The notes: a model not told the origin generated them from the sequence alone. A stretch of 64,000 bases of DNA from Amycolatopsis sp. DSM 110486 (GCF_019468465.1 NZ_CP080519.1:2619001-2683000), one strand, 5' to 3'; numbered from the stretch's first letter, positions 44,720 to 53,133 are shown. Numbers and translations: made by a program.

Positions 44720-44905
44720 TCAGGTGTCCGCGATCTTGACACCACCCAGACTACGGACGACCCGAACGGCCACAATCGGGTGCCCATCCGCACGAAAGCA
44801 CGCTATGTAAGCAAGTGCTTCATCCCTTTTCCGACGGAAGTAGTGCCGTTCCTGCGTCGCGGACGCGCAACCCGTGGCAAACGTTTTCCATGGCGCAGCA
44901 CACAC
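44720..44905 (-). CDS. Small ORF, possible gene or remnant
   Basis: 61 codons from GTG 44905, with sequence such as ERHYFRRKRDEALAYIACFR and a C-terminal VAVRVVRSLGGVKIADT. The residue mix is more protein-like than the shadow frames around it and the GC content is lower than its neighbours. No ribosome site is clear, and I do not recognise a family. Either a horizontally acquired short gene, the end of a decayed gene, or chance. Confidence 0.25.
   Translation of the reverse strand: MCAAPWKTFATGCASATQERHYFRRKRDEALAYIACFRADGHPIVAVRVVRSLGGVKIADT
44875..44890. promoter_or_regulatory. LacI-type operator-like palindrome
   Basis: TGGCAAACGTTTTCCA is symmetric in 7 of 8 pairs and fits the AAACGTTT-centred LacI/GalR operator type. 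No LacI gene is near, and the position between convergent genes is odd. Confidence 0.3.
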
Positions 44906-44999
44906 TTTTCCGTTGGGTCATGGCGATTTTCGGGCCCCTGACACGGATCTCGCCCCGGCGCTAAACCGCGCGCAGTCCGGTTTGGACCACCACTGTGAG

Positions 45000-45707
45000 C
45001 TACAGACTCGCGCCGTCCGCCGAACGCTCCGAGTACGCCTCGACGAGCTGCGCTTCGGCGTCGGAGAGGTAAGCCGCGAGCAGTTTTTCCGCGCGCCGGC
45101 CGTCCCCTTCCCCGAGCGGCCCGAGCAGTTCGCGGTTGCGCGGCAGGTAGCGCTCGTGGAACCGCCGAGGGTCGGCCATCACGTGGAACACCAGCCGCAG
45201 CTCGGCCGTGAGGCCCTGCATGAGCTCGACCACGCGCTCGCTCCCGGTCAACGCGACGAGCTCACTGTGGAACCGGATGTTCGCCGTGCCGAGGTCCTGC
45301 CAACGGCCGGTTTCGGCCGCTTCGTCACCCTCGGCGACCGTGGCCGTGATCTTGTCGTAGGAGGTCGGCCGCTCGGTGATCCCGCGGACCGCGGCGCACT
45401 CGACGAGCTTGCGGACGCGGTAGATGTCGCGCACGTCGTCGACCGTCGGCACGCGGACGAAGACGCCGCGGTTGAGCTCGTGGGTGAGCAGCCGCTCGTG
45501 CGTGAGCAGGCGGAACGACTCGCGCAGCGTGTTGCGCGAGACGCCCAGCGCGTTGCCGATGTCCTGCTCCGACAGCCGGCTGCCGGGCAGGAAGAAGCCC
45601 TCGGCGATGCGCGTGCGCAGCACTGCGGCGACCCGCTCCGCTGTGCTCGTGCGGCTCAGCAGGCCGCGGTCGGCTTCCAGGCCCAGCGGGCTCTCGTCGG
45701 TGACCAC
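45000..45707 (-). CDS. GntR-family regulator, FCD (FadR) subfamily
   Basis: 235 aa from GTG 45707 (ribosome site weak). Winged helix at about 20-90: ERVAAVLRTRIAEGFFLPGS, RLSEQDIGNALGVSRNTLRE (recognition helix), LLTHELNRGVFV. The FCD all-helical effector domain (about 100-225) has DDVRDIYRVRKLVECAAVRG, NIRFHSELVALTGS with metal-binding Asn/His positions, and HVMADPRRFHERYL. It is divergent from the MFS-pxp operon with a clear palindrome between, so it probably represses that operon and responds to an organic acid such as 5-oxoproline. That link is inference. Confidence 0.9.
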   Translation of the reverse strand: MVTDESPLGLEADRGLLSRTSTAERVAAVLRTRIAEGFFLPGSRLSEQDIGNALGVSRNTLRESFRLLTHERLLTHELNRGVFVRVPTVDDVRDIYRVRKLVECAAVRGITERPTSYDKITATVAEGDEAAETGRWQDLGTANIRFHSELVALTGSERVVELMQGLTAELRLVFHVMADPRRFHERYLPRNRELLGPLGEGDGRRAEKLLAAYLSDAEAQLVEAYSERSADGASL

Positions 45708-45759
45708 GTCGCCCAGCGTAGCCGCAGGGTTGAGAACAATAAAATGAGAGACTTGTGGA

Positions 45760-45772
45760 ATTGTTCAACAAT
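45760..45772. promoter_or_regulatory. GntR-type operator upstream of the MFS-pxp operon
   Basis: ATTGTTCAACAAT is a perfect 6-bp inverted repeat around one base and has the TTGT...ACAA form common for FCD-type GntR sites. A degenerate second copy, TTGAGAACAAT, lies at 45730-45740. It is 59 bp upstream of the MFS ATG. Confidence 0.65.
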
Positions 45773-45830
45773 CCGTACGGTGACTGACATGTGACTCGTG
45801 CCACTATGAGACTCTCCCTGCGAGGTACCC

Positions 45831-47105
45831 ATGAACACGAACGTGACAGCAGGCACCACGAGTGCGGCCCGGCCGTTCGAGTGGTTCCGCTCCCTCGGAC
45901 CCAAGGGCAAGCGCGCCTTCTTCGCCGCCTTCGGCGGTTACGGGCTCGACTCCTTCGACTACCAGACCCTGCCGTTCGGTCTGGCCGCCATCACGGCGTA
46001 CTTCGGCATCTCCTCGGGCGAGGCCGGCCTGCTCAGCACGACCACGCTGGTCGTCTCCGCGATCGGCGGCATCGGCGCCGGCGTGCTGGCCGACCGCATC
46101 GGCCGTGTCCGCACGCTGCAGCTGACCATCGCGCTGTACACGGTCTTCACGGTGCTCTGCGGTTTCGCACCGAACTTCGAGACGCTGCTGGTGTTCCGCG
46201 GCCTGCAGGGCCTCGGCTTCGGTGGCGAGTGGGCCGTCGGCGCCGCGCTGGTCGCCGAGTACTGCTCGGCGCGCTACCGCGGCCGGACCGTCGCGTTCGT
46301 GCAGAGCGCGTGGGCCGTGGGCTGGGGCCTACTGGTGATCGTCTACACCGTGCTGTTCAGCGTGCTCGACGACGCCGTCGCGTGGCGCGTGCTGTTCTGG
46401 GTCGGTGCGCTGCCGGCGCTGCTGGTGCTGTGGGTGCGCCGCCGCGTGGCCGACGCCGAGCACGTGACCGAACGCCGCCTGACGACTCTGAAGATCAAGG
46501 CGCGCGGTTCGCTCGCGGGCATCTTTCGCCCCGGCCTGCTGCGCACCACGCTCTTCGCGGCGCTGCTCGCGACCGGTGTCCAGGGCGGGTACTACACGCT
46601 GTTCACGTGGATGCCCCAGTACCTCAAGACCTCCCGCGGCCTTTCCGTGGTCGGCACCGGCGGGTACTTCGCGCTGCTGATCCCCGGCGCGTTCATCGGC
46701 TACGTCTGCGGCGGGTACCTCGCGGACCTGTTGGGGCGCAAGCGAACCTTCCTGCTGTTCTCCGTGCTGTCGGCGGCGCTGATCGTGCTGTTCGTGCAAC
46801 TGCCCTACGGCGCCAACGGCCTCATGCTGCTGATCAGCTTCCCGCTGGGCTTCTCGACGTCGGCGATCTTCAGCGGCTTCGGCGCGTACCTCGCGGAGCT
46901 GTACCCGACCGAGGTCCGGGCGACGGGCCAGGGCTTCACGTACAACTTCGGGCGCGCGGTGGGCGCCGCGTTCCCCGCGGTGGTCGGGTTCATGGGCGCG
47001 GGCGGCGCGATCGCGCTCGGCGCCGTCGGGTACGCGATCGCCGCGCTCGCGTTGCTGGGCCTGCCCGAAACCCGCGGACGGGAACTGACCGGGATCGGGT
47101 CATGA
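45831..47105 (+). CDS. MFS transporter, aromatic/organic acid (AAHS-like) type
   Basis: 424 aa, 12 predicted membrane helices. Landmark loops: [12 protein letters not shown] between helices 2 and 3 (MFS signature D-R-x-G-R), [18 protein letters not shown] in helix 4 (typical of the sialate/aromatic acid H+ symporters), the central loop rich in Arg and Lys (about 190-225), and [13 protein letters not shown] in the second half. It begins the operon with a DUF1445 hydro-lyase and the pxpABC genes; overlap ATGA with the next gene. Cargo is probably 5-oxoproline or another dicarboxylate/amino-acid derivative; substrate inferred from context. Confidence 0.9.
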   Translation: MNTNVTAGTTSAARPFEWFRSLGPKGKRAFFAAFGGYGLDSFDYQTLPFGLAAITAYFGISSGEAGLLSTTTLVVSAIGGIGAGVLADRIGRVRTLQLTIALYTVFTVLCGFAPNFETLLVFRGLQGLGFGGEWAVGAALVAEYCSARYRGRTVAFVQSAWAVGWGLLVIVYTVLFSVLDDAVAWRVLFWVGALPALLVLWVRRRVADAEHVTERRLTTLKIKARGSLAGIFRPGLLRTTLFAALLATGVQGGYYTLFTWMPQYLKTSRGLSVVGTGGYFALLIPGAFIGYVCGGYLADLLGRKRTFLLFSVLSAALIVLFVQLPYGANGLMLLISFPLGFSTSAIFSGFGAYLAELYPTEVRATGQGFTYNFGRAVGAAFPAVVGFMGAGGAIALGAVGYAIAALALLGLPETRGRELTGIGS

Positions 47106-47896
47106 CCACGTTCCGCGACCCCGCCACGCTGACGCCCGCCGAGGCCCGCGCGCTCTTCCGCGCGGGCACCGAGCGACCGACCGAGGGCTGGGCGCGGGGC
47201 TACGCGCAGGCCAACCTGATCGCCGTGCCGCAGGACTGGGCCGAAGACGTACTGCTGTTCTGCGCGCGCAACCCGCGCGCGTGCCCGGTGCTCGACGTCA
47301 GCCGGCCCGGCGACCCAGGCTCGCGGCTCGCGCCAGGCGCCGACCTGCGCACCGATCTGCCGCGCTACCGCGTGTGGCACAACGGGGTGCTGACCGGCGA
47401 GGTCGGCGACGCGACGGGCCTGTGGCGCAGCGACATGGTGGCGTTCTCCATCGGCTGCACCTACTCGTTCGAGGCGCCGCTGGTCGCGGGCGGCGTGCCC
47501 CTGCGGAACCTGACACAGGGGCGCGGCGTCGCGATGTACGTGACCGACCGGCCGTGCACGCCGGCCGGGCGGCTGCACGGACCGTTGGTGGTGACGATGC
47601 GGCCGGTCCCGGCCGAACTGCTCGACGAGGCCGTGCGGATCACCTCCGCGTCGCCCTCGCTGCCCGGCGCCCCGGTGCACGTCGGCGATCCGGCCGCGCT
47701 GGGCATCGCGGACCTGGCGCGTCCCGACTTCGGCGACGCCGTGGACCTGGAACCCGGTGACGTGCCGGTGTTCTGGGCCTGCGGCGTCACCCCCCAGGCG
47801 GCGGTGATGGCTTCGCGGCCGCCGTTCGCCATCACGCACGCGCCGGGGTACATGTTCTTGACAGACCAGCGCGAGACGGGAGAGACATGGATCTGA
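47102..47896 (+). CDS. DUF1445 putative hydro-lyase / D-glutamate cyclase family
   Basis: 264 aa from ATG 47102, within the ATGA overlap after the transporter. Family pattern: [40 protein letters not shown] (about 36-55), [17 protein letters not shown] (about 115-131), MYVTDRPC and the C-terminal [29 protein letters not shown]. Mammalian and bacterial relatives include D-glutamate cyclase, which makes 5-oxo-D-proline from D-glutamate; this fits the oxoprolinase genes directly downstream. Overlaps pxpA by 10 bp. Confidence 0.9.
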   Translation: MTTFRDPATLTPAEARALFRAGTERPTEGWARGYAQANLIAVPQDWAEDVLLFCARNPRACPVLDVSRPGDPGSRLAPGADLRTDLPRYRVWHNGVLTGEVGDATGLWRSDMVAFSIGCTYSFEAPLVAGGVPLRNLTQGRGVAMYVTDRPCTPAGRLHGPLVVTMRPVPAELLDEAVRITSASPSLPGAPVHVGDPAALGIADLARPDFGDAVDLEPGDVPVFWACGVTPQAAVMASRPPFAITHAPGYMFLTDQRETGETWI

Positions 47897-48636
47897 ACAG
47901 CGACCTCGGCGAAGGCTTCGGTGCGTGGCGGATGGGCGACGACGAGGCGATGCTCGACATCGTGACCAGCGCGAACATCGCGTGCGGCTTCCACGCGGGC
48001 GACCCCGGCGTGATGCGGCGGGTGTGCGCCCGCGCGGCCGAGCGCGGCGTGACGATCGGGGCGCACGTGGGGTACCGCGACCTCGCCGGCTTCGGGCGGC
48101 GGGCGCTGGACATCTCGCCTGCGGATCTCACGGACGACGTGCTGTACCAAATCGGCGCGTTGGACGCGTTCGCGCGGGCGGCGGGGTCTTCGGTGAAGTA
48201 CGTGAAGGCGCACGGTGCGCTGTACAACACGGCGGCGGTGGATCCGGCGCAGGCGGCGGCGCTCGTGGAGGGCGTGCGGCAGTTCGGCACCGGGTTGGCG
48301 CTGTTGTGTCCCCCGGACTCGGAGATGCTGCGCGCGGCTTCGGCGGCCGGGGTGACCGGGTACGCGGAGGCGTTCGCGGACCGGGCTTACACGCCGGAGG
48401 GGCAGCTCGTGTCGCGCAAGCTGCCGGGTGCGGTGCTGCACGACGCCGACCAGGTCGCCGCACGGGCCACGGCCATGGCGACGACGGGTTCGGTGATCGA
48501 TGTGGCCGGCGGGAAGCTCGACCTACGGGCGGTTTCCCTTTGTGTGCACGGTGATACGCCGGGGGCCGTGGACATCGCGCGGCGGATTCGCGCTTCGTTG
48601 ACGGAGGCGGGGGTCACGGTGGAGTCGTTCGTGTGA
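47887..48636 (+). CDS. pxpA: 5-oxoprolinase subunit A (LamB/YcsF family)
   Basis: 249 aa. Starts [20 protein letters not shown], then [20 protein letters not shown] (about 27-46), [32 protein letters not shown] and [20 protein letters not shown], all strongly conserved in PxpA. With PxpB and PxpC it cleaves 5-oxoproline to glutamate using ATP. Start ATG overlaps the upstream gene by 10 bp, and the stop overlaps pxpB. Full length. Confidence 0.94.
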   Translation: MDLNSDLGEGFGAWRMGDDEAMLDIVTSANIACGFHAGDPGVMRRVCARAAERGVTIGAHVGYRDLAGFGRRALDISPADLTDDVLYQIGALDAFARAAGSSVKYVKAHGALYNTAAVDPAQAAALVEGVRQFGTGLALLCPPDSEMLRAASAAGVTGYAEAFADRAYTPEGQLVSRKLPGAVLHDADQVAARATAMATTGSVIDVAGGKLDLRAVSLCVHGDTPGAVDIARRIRASLTEAGVTVESFV

Positions 48637-49235
48637 TGGCCGTGTTGCCGTACGGCGGTTCCGCGGTTCTCGTGGAGGCTCAGGACGTGCTCGGGTTGCA
48701 GGCGGCGTTGGAGTCGGATCTGCCGGCCGGGGTGGTGGAGCTGGTGCCGGCCGCGCAGACGCTGTTGGTGCGGTTCGATCCTGCGGTGGTGGAGGTGGCT
48801 TCGTTGACGCGGTTGTTGTCTTCGGTGTCCACTGTGGATGTTGTCACCGGCTCTTCGGGTGCTGTCACCGTGCCGGTGCGATACGACGGGGCGGATCTCG
48901 CCGATGTCGCGGAGGCTTCGGGGTTGTCGGTGCGGGAGGTCGTGTCCTTGCACAGCTCGGCTTCGTACGTGGTGTCGTTCTGCGGCTTCGCGCCGGGCTT
49001 CGCTTACTTGACGGGCCTGGATCCCGCACTGCACCTGCCGCGCCGTTCCGTGCCACGCACCCGCGTGCCCGCCGGTTCGGTCGCCATCGCGGGCGAGTAC
49101 TCGGCGGTCTACCCCCGCCCGTCCCCCGGTGGCTGGCACCTGGTGGGAACGACTTCGCTGCCGGTCTGGGACGTCGAGCGCGACCCGCCCAACCGGCTCA
49201 CACCGGGCACGCGCGTGCGGTTCGAGGCGGTGTGA
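48633..49235 (+). CDS. pxpB: 5-oxoprolinase subunit B (carboxyltransferase C/D domain 1)
   Basis: About 200 aa; start is GTG 48633 (GTGA overlap) or ATG 48636 (TGATG overlap). Cyclophilin-like fold typical of KipI/PxpB: VPVRYDGADLADVAEASGLS (about 80-99), VVSLHSSASYVVSFCGFAPG, FAYLTGLDPALHLPRR, PAGSVAIAGEYSAVYPRPSP and GGWHLVGTT. Forms the catalytic complex with PxpC. Gene order A-B-C is the common bacterial arrangement. Confidence 0.93.
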   Translation: MMAVLPYGGSAVLVEAQDVLGLQAALESDLPAGVVELVPAAQTLLVRFDPAVVEVASLTRLLSSVSTVDVVTGSSGAVTVPVRYDGADLADVAEASGLSVREVVSLHSSASYVVSFCGFAPGFAYLTGLDPALHLPRRSVPRTRVPAGSVAIAGEYSAVYPRPSPGGWHLVGTTSLPVWDVERDPPNRLTPGTRVRFEAV

Positions 49236-50425
49236 TGACCGGGAAGGTGGAACTGCTCGCGACCGGTCCCTTCGCGACCGTTCAAGACCTGGGCCGGCCC
49301 GGTCTCGCCGCCGTCGGGGTCGGGCGGTCGGGGGCGGCGGACCGTTCGTCGTTGCGGCTGGCGAACCGGCTGGTCGGCAATCCCGAGACGCACGCGGCCC
49401 TGGAAGTGACGCTCGGCGGGTTGCGGCTGAGGGTCTCCGAAGCCGCGTTGGTCGCCGTCACCGGGGCGGAGGTCGCGGTGCGGGCCGGGCGGCGGGCGGC
49501 CGCACCGAACGGACCTATCGTGCTGCGAGCCGGCGAGGAGCTGGTGGTGGGCACGGCCACCCGCGGCCTGCGCTGCTACGTCGCCGTCCGCGGCGGTTTC
49601 GACGTGCGGCCGGTGCTCGGCGCGCGGGCCACCGACACCATGGGCGGTCTCGGGCCGCCGCCCCTGGCTCCGGGCATGACCCTTCCGGTGGGGGACGTCG
49701 TCGCCGGGCAGCCGGTCGTCGACCTGGCTCCCCTGGCCCGGCTTTCGGAAGAACCGGTCCTGCGCGTCACCCCCGGGCCGCGCCTCGACTGGTTCACGCG
49801 GACCGCACTGTCCACTTTGGTCACCTCCCGCTACACGGTGACCGCCGACCTCGACCGCGTCGGCGTCCGCCTCGACGGGCCGCCGCTCGACCGCGCTCGC
49901 ACCGGCGAGCTGCCGCCGGAAGCCGCCGTGCCGGGCGCACTGCAGGTGCCACCCTCTGGCGTGCCGATCCTGTTCCTCGCCGACCACCCCGTGACCGGCG
50001 GTTATCCCGTGCCCGCCGTCGTCCGCGAACCCGACCTCGACGTCGCCGCGCAGCTGCGGCCCGGTCAGCGCGTGCGCTTCGCGCTGAGCCGCGAAGGCTG
50101 ACACCAGGCAGAACACCGCCAGTGACACCTCGAGCACCGCCATTGCCACCGACGCCGCGACGTCCGGCCCGGCCGTGGTCACGTCGAACCATGCATCGAC
50201 CAGCAGGAGCGCCCCCGTGGCGGCCGCAGGGACAGGCGCGCGGCGATCGCCGCGCAGCAGCCACCAGCCCGTGAGCAGCAGGCCGACCGACTCCAGCACG
50301 TCGAGCCCCACCCACGCGAGCCGCCAGTGCTGCGCCGCATACGTGTCGGGCAGAGTCGCGGCCAAGATTCCCAGCCACGGCAGCAATCCCGCTCCGGCGA
50401 GCGCCGGCACCCAACCCCGCTTCAT
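49109..50425 (-). CDS. Small four-helix membrane protein whose frame runs on antisense to pxpC
   Basis: From ATG 50425 (GGGGGAA upstream) the first about 112 codons (50425-50090) give a coherent four-helix membrane protein: KRGWVPALAGAGLLPWLGIL, WVGLDVLESVGLLLTGWWLL, AATGALLLVDAWFD and VAMAVLEVSLAVFCLVSAFA. Related actinobacterial proteins, as I recall, end about here. In this genome no stop occurs in frame until 49109, so 330 further codons of Arg/Gly/His-rich shadow sequence would be added, entirely antisense to pxpC. Either the stop was lost, a frameshift occurred, or the protein is made with a long disordered tail. Divergent from the ArsR-like regulator, which likely controls it. The coordinates given are those of the literal ORF. 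Confidence 0.55.
   Translation of the reverse strand: MKRGWVPALAGAGLLPWLGILAATLPDTYAAQHWRLAWVGLDVLESVGLLLTGWWLLRGDRRAPVPAAATGALLLVDAWFDVTTAGPDVAASVAMAVLEVSLAVFCLVSAFAAQREAHALTGPQLRGDVEVGFADDGGHGITAGHGVVGEEQDRHARGWHLQCARHGGFRRQLAGASAVERRPVEADADAVEVGGHRVAGGDQSGQCGPREPVEARPGGDAQDRFFRKPGQGSQVDDRLPGDDVPHRKGHARSQGRRPETAHGVGGPRAEHRPHVETAADGDVAAQAAGGRAHHQLLAGSQHDRSVRCGRPPPGPHRDLRPGDGDQRGFGDPQPQPAERHFQGRVRLGIADQPVRQPQRRTVRRPRPPDPDGGETGPAQVLNGREGTGREQFHLPGHHTASNRTRVPGVSRLGGSRSTSQTGSEVVPTRCQPPGDGRG
49232..50101 (+). CDS. pxpC: 5-oxoprolinase subunit C (biotin-dependent-carboxyltransferase-like)
   Basis: 289 aa from GTG 49232 (GTGATG, overlapping pxpB by 4 bp). Conserved PxpC/KipA segments: GPFATVQDLGRPGLAAVGVG (about 11-30), RSGAADRSSLRLANRLVGN, ALEVTLGGLRL, RCYVAVRGGFDVRPVLGARA and PSGVPILFLADHPVTGGYPV (about 243-262). 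Last gene of the operon. Its 3' half and more is covered on the opposite strand by the open frame of the convergent membrane-protein gene. Confidence 0.93.
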   Translation: MMTGKVELLATGPFATVQDLGRPGLAAVGVGRSGAADRSSLRLANRLVGNPETHAALEVTLGGLRLRVSEAALVAVTGAEVAVRAGRRAAAPNGPIVLRAGEELVVGTATRGLRCYVAVRGGFDVRPVLGARATDTMGGLGPPPLAPGMTLPVGDVVAGQPVVDLAPLARLSEEPVLRVTPGPRLDWFTRTALSTLVTSRYTVTADLDRVGVRLDGPPLDRARTGELPPEAAVPGALQVPPSGVPILFLADHPVTGGYPVPAVVREPDLDVAAQLRPGQRVRFALSREG

Positions 50426-50459
50426 GACTTCCCCCTTCGTCCCGGCCAGGCTAGTCAAT

Positions 50460-50502
50460 TGCAGAGACTTTTTGCAAACTTTTTCTGCAATGGTTCTCTG
50501 CA
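50460..50502. promoter_or_regulatory. TGCA-rich operator array between the ArsR-like and membrane-protein genes
   Basis: TGCAGAGA (50460-50467) and TCTCTGCA (50495-50502) are a perfect 8-bp inverted repeat. Between them lies the palindrome TTTGCAAA (50471-50478) and another TGCAA half-site. The block is AT-rich, 15 bp before the regulator ATG, and so suits autoregulation. Confidence 0.6.
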
Positions 50503-50516
50503 CTACGCTGAGTGGC

Positions 50517-51104
50517 ATGGCGGAACCACCGGAACAGCGGGTCCTCACCGGCCCCGACCTCAAGGCCCTCCAGAAGGCACTGGCCAACCCGGTGCGCCGC
50601 GACATCCTCGGCTACCTGGGCAAACACGGCGAAGCGAATTCGACGAGCGTCGCCAAGGCGCTCGGCGAGAGCACGGGCACCACGAGCTACCACCTGCGCA
50701 AGCTCGCCGAGCAGAAGCTGATCGCCGAGATCGAGGAGCGCTCGGCAGGCCGCGAACGGTGGTGGCGCTCGATGATGACCAACATCTACACCCCGCCCGG
50801 CCTCGAACTGACCGACGACGAGCGCACGGCCGCCACGCAGATCGGCGCGCTGAAGATGAGCCACGACCTCGACCTCGTCGTCCGCGCATACGCCGGCTAC
50901 GACAGTTCGGAAGGCTGGAACCAGATCTACCGGGCCGGACTCACGCTCACCAAAGACCAGGTGGAAGCGTTTGCGACCGACTTCCGGGCGCTGCTGTGGA
51001 AGTACACGATCGAAGCGGAGCCAGGCGCGCGGGACATGGCCATCCGGCTCGTCGTGCTCCCGGAGGACAACCTCACAAACCCGACACCCGCAACGTCAGA
51101 TTGA
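50517..51104 (+). CDS. ArsR-type winged-helix transcriptional regulator
   Basis: 195 aa from ATG 50517. Winged helix at about 14-95: LKALQKALANPVRRDILGYL, NSTSVAKALGESTGTTSYHL (recognition helix, about 42-61), RKLAEQKLIAEIEE, and ERWWRSMMTNIYTPP. The C-terminal 100 residues are helical and resemble the HTH_20/PadR-like helix-turn-helix regulators common in actinobacteria. No metal-binding Cys pair of classical ArsR. Divergent from the small membrane protein, likely its regulated partner. The 3' end overlaps AlkB by 32 bp. Confidence 0.88.
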   Translation: MAEPPEQRVLTGPDLKALQKALANPVRRDILGYLGKHGEANSTSVAKALGESTGTTSYHLRKLAEQKLIAEIEERSAGRERWWRSMMTNIYTPPGLELTDDERTAATQIGALKMSHDLDLVVRAYAGYDSSEGWNQIYRAGLTLTKDQVEAFATDFRALLWKYTIEAEPGARDMAIRLVVLPEDNLTNPTPATSD

Positions 51105-51702
51105 GCCGCCCCGTCAGGCCCAGCGCCGGGTCGGCCGTGCCGGGCAGGGTGCGCGGCACGCCGTGGTACGCCAGCCGCGAAGGGCCGCCGAAGACGAACA
51201 GGTCGCCGGAGCGCAGCTCGATGTCCGTGTAGGGCCGGTTGCGGTTCTCGGTGTTGCCGAAGCGGAAGACGCAGGTGTCGCCGAGGCTCAGGGACACGAC
51301 CGGCTCCAGGGAGCGCTCGTCCTTGTCCTGGTGCTGGCCCATTTTGGCCGCGGCGTCGTAGTAGTTCACGAGTGCGACGTCGGGGTCATAGCCGGCGTGG
51401 TCGCCGTACGCCGAGGCCACCGCGCGCCGGCCGAGGTCGCCGAGCCAGGGCGGGAACGGTTCCACCGGCGAGCCGTCCTCACGGGTGCGGGAGTAGCGGT
51501 ACGGGAGCCAGTGCCAGCCGAGGCAGACCATGCGGACGGACATCACGCCGCCACTGGGCAGGCGAGTCTGGCGGTAGCCGCGCCAGCCACGGCAGGACTC
51601 GATGAGCGAGCGCTGTTCGTCGAGGTCGAGCCAGTCGGGGACGTGGACCGCGCCAGGCGCGAGTTCGACCCGGGGACGTGGCAGCAGTTCCATCGCGAAC
51701 AT
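51073..51702 (-). CDS. alkB: AlkB-type alpha-ketoglutarate-dependent dioxygenase
   Basis: 209 aa from ATG 51702 (ATG 51693 is an alternative; neither has a ribosome site). Double-stranded beta helix with Fe(II) ligands His and Asp in MGQHQDKDE (HxD) and His in RLAYHGV; the 2-oxoglutarate Arg in GRLNLTLR near the C-terminus follows the AlkB Rx5R pattern region. DVALVNYYDAAAKMG and LSLGDTCVFRFG are conserved AlkB segments. Repairs alkylated DNA by oxidative demethylation. Proteobacterial-type and actinobacterial AlkB are close in this length class. Confidence 0.92.
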   Translation of the reverse strand: MFAMELLPRPRVELAPGAVHVPDWLDLDEQRSLIESCRGWRGYRQTRLPSGGVMSVRMVCLGWHWLPYRYSRTREDGSPVEPFPPWLGDLGRRAVASAYGDHAGYDPDVALVNYYDAAAKMGQHQDKDERSLEPVVSLSLGDTCVFRFGNTENRNRPYTDIELRSGDLFVFGGPSRLAYHGVPRTLPGTADPALGLTGRLNLTLRVSGL

Positions 51703-51881
51703 TGTCGCATCGCACAGGCAGGGCTCGGCAGACCGCAGGAGCTACCCGAAGGGTCCAGCCGGGTGCTCCTGCGGCGGTACCCCTCGCCGTAACCGCCGCC
51801 TCGACACTCCCACATTCATGTGTAACAGGCCAGGTGTCGATCAGCTACAAGATGGACACGTGACGCGACGGTCGAGGGTCA

Positions 51882-52961
51882 TCACCGTGCGTCGCCCGAA
51901 CTCGCCCGCCCGAACTCGACAACGGTCACGCCGGCTCGCGCGGGCACGGGGTCGTTCATCGCGACCAGTGCGGCCGGCACGTCGTCGAGGCCGATCCGGG
52001 TGCCGATCAGGCCCGCGAGGTCGATGCCCGACCGCTCGACCACGCTCAGCAACTCCGGGTACTCGTGCGCCTGCAGGCCATGGATGCCCACGATCTCCAA
52101 CTCGCCGCCGATCACGCGGTGCATCGGGATCGGCGCGACGCCCTGCGCGGGCGGCATCAGGCCCGCCTGCACGTGGCGGCCGCGTTTGCGCAGGCTGCCG
52201 ACCGACGCGGCGCAGGTGGCCGGCGAGCCCAGGCAGTCGAGTGACACGTGGGTGCCACCGCCGGTCAGCGACCGGACGTGCTCGGCCAGCGCCTCCGGCC
52301 CCTCGAACACGCCCGCGTCGACGCTCAGCACCGCACCCGACCGCTCCGCGAGCGCCCGCGCGGCCGGCGAGACGTCCACGGCCACGACCTTCGCGCCCGC
52401 AGCCGCGGCCAGCAGCACGGCGGAGATCCCGACGCCGCCGCAGCCGTACACGGAAACCCACTGGCCCGCACGCACACCGCCCTGCCGCAGCACCGCGCGG
52501 AACGCCGTGCCGAAGCGGCAGCCGAGCGCCGCGGCCTCCGCCGCCGACATCGCGTCCGGCAGCGCGACGAGGTTGGCCTGCGCGTGCTCGATCGCCACGA
52601 GCTCCGCGAACGACCCCCAATGGGTGGCTCCCGGCTGGAACTCGTCGTCGCAGATCTGCTGGTCACCGCGCGCACACTGCGCACAGCTACCGCACGCGCA
52701 CACGAACGGCACCGTCACCCGCGCGCCGACCTCCCAGCCGCGCACGCCCGCACCGATCGCCGCGATCCGCCCCGCCAGCTCGTGGCCGGCGACGTGCGGC
52801 AGCTTCACGGCCTCGTCGTGGCCCTGCCACGTGTGCCAGTCGCTGCGGCACACACCCGTGGCGTCCACCGCGATCACCACCCCACCGGGCGGCGCCACCG
52901 GATCCGGCACCTCGACCACCTGGGGCAGCACCCCGAATTGCTCGATCACGACCGCACGCAT
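51882..52961 (-). CDS. Zinc-dependent alcohol dehydrogenase family protein
   Basis: 359 aa from ATG 52961. All zinc features are present: catalytic Cys and His in TGVCRSDWHTW and AGHELAGRIAAIG, structural zinc Cys cluster CACGSCAQCARGDQQIC (about 98-114), and NAD(P)-binding VYGCGGVGISAVLLAAAAG (about 173-191). Oxidises a primary or secondary alcohol; substrate unknown. Between it and the XRE gene upstream lies a structured 218-bp intergenic region, so it has its own promoter. Confidence 0.92.
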   Translation of the reverse strand: MRAVVIEQFGVLPQVVEVPDPVAPPGGVVIAVDATGVCRSDWHTWQGHDEAVKLPHVAGHELAGRIAAIGAGVRGWEVGARVTVPFVCACGSCAQCARGDQQICDDEFQPGATHWGSFAELVAIEHAQANLVALPDAMSAAEAAALGCRFGTAFRAVLRQGGVRAGQWVSVYGCGGVGISAVLLAAAAGAKVVAVDVSPAARALAERSGAVLSVDAGVFEGPEALAEHVRSLTGGGTHVSLDCLGSPATCAASVGSLRKRGRHVQAGLMPPAQGVAPIPMHRVIGGELEIVGIHGLQAHEYPELLSVVERSGIDLAGLIGTRIGLDDVPAALVAMNDPVPARAGVTVVEFGRASSGDAR

Positions 52962-53061
52962 GGGATTGATCGTAGAGATCGACGACCCGCGCACTCACGC
53001 CCTGCTCGGATTGCTCCTGCCGCGCGCTTCCGCCCTGCCCCAACCCCTCAAACCCAGCCCC

Positions 53062-53114
53062 GGCGCGAGATCGATGCATCGTTGGCCTCGGCTCCGCCGA
53101 GGGGCGCGAGATCG
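53062..53114 (+). repeat. Direct repeat GGCGCGAGATCG flanking a hairpin
   Basis: Identical 12-bp copies at 53062-53073 and 53103-53114. Between them lie CGATGCATCG (53071-53080) and a stem CCTCGGC / GCCGAGG (53086-53102). Confidence 0.5.
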
Positions 53115-53133
53115 CCTTTGAGCGATCTCGCGC
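53104..53133. terminator. Hairpin terminator after the XRE gene
   Basis: Perfect 12-bp arms GCGCGAGATCGC / GCGATCTCGCGC with loop CTTTGA, 46 bp beyond the XRE stop (leftward). Strong stem, no clear U tract. Confidence 0.6.

Larger units (their letters stand above)
44388..44999. other. 612-bp convergent intergenic region, lower GC
   Basis: Lies between the 3' ends of the chitinase and GntR genes. It is less GC-rich than its neighbours. A large hairpin (44520-44567), a LacI-type palindrome (44875-44890) and two small leftward ORFs (44416-44655, 44720-44905) are present. The first ORF ends in a YVARGGSAYFCPD-like tail that resembles the C-terminus of small actinobacterial zinc-binding proteins, but its beginning is shadow-like. 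May hold decayed genes. Confidence 0.4.
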
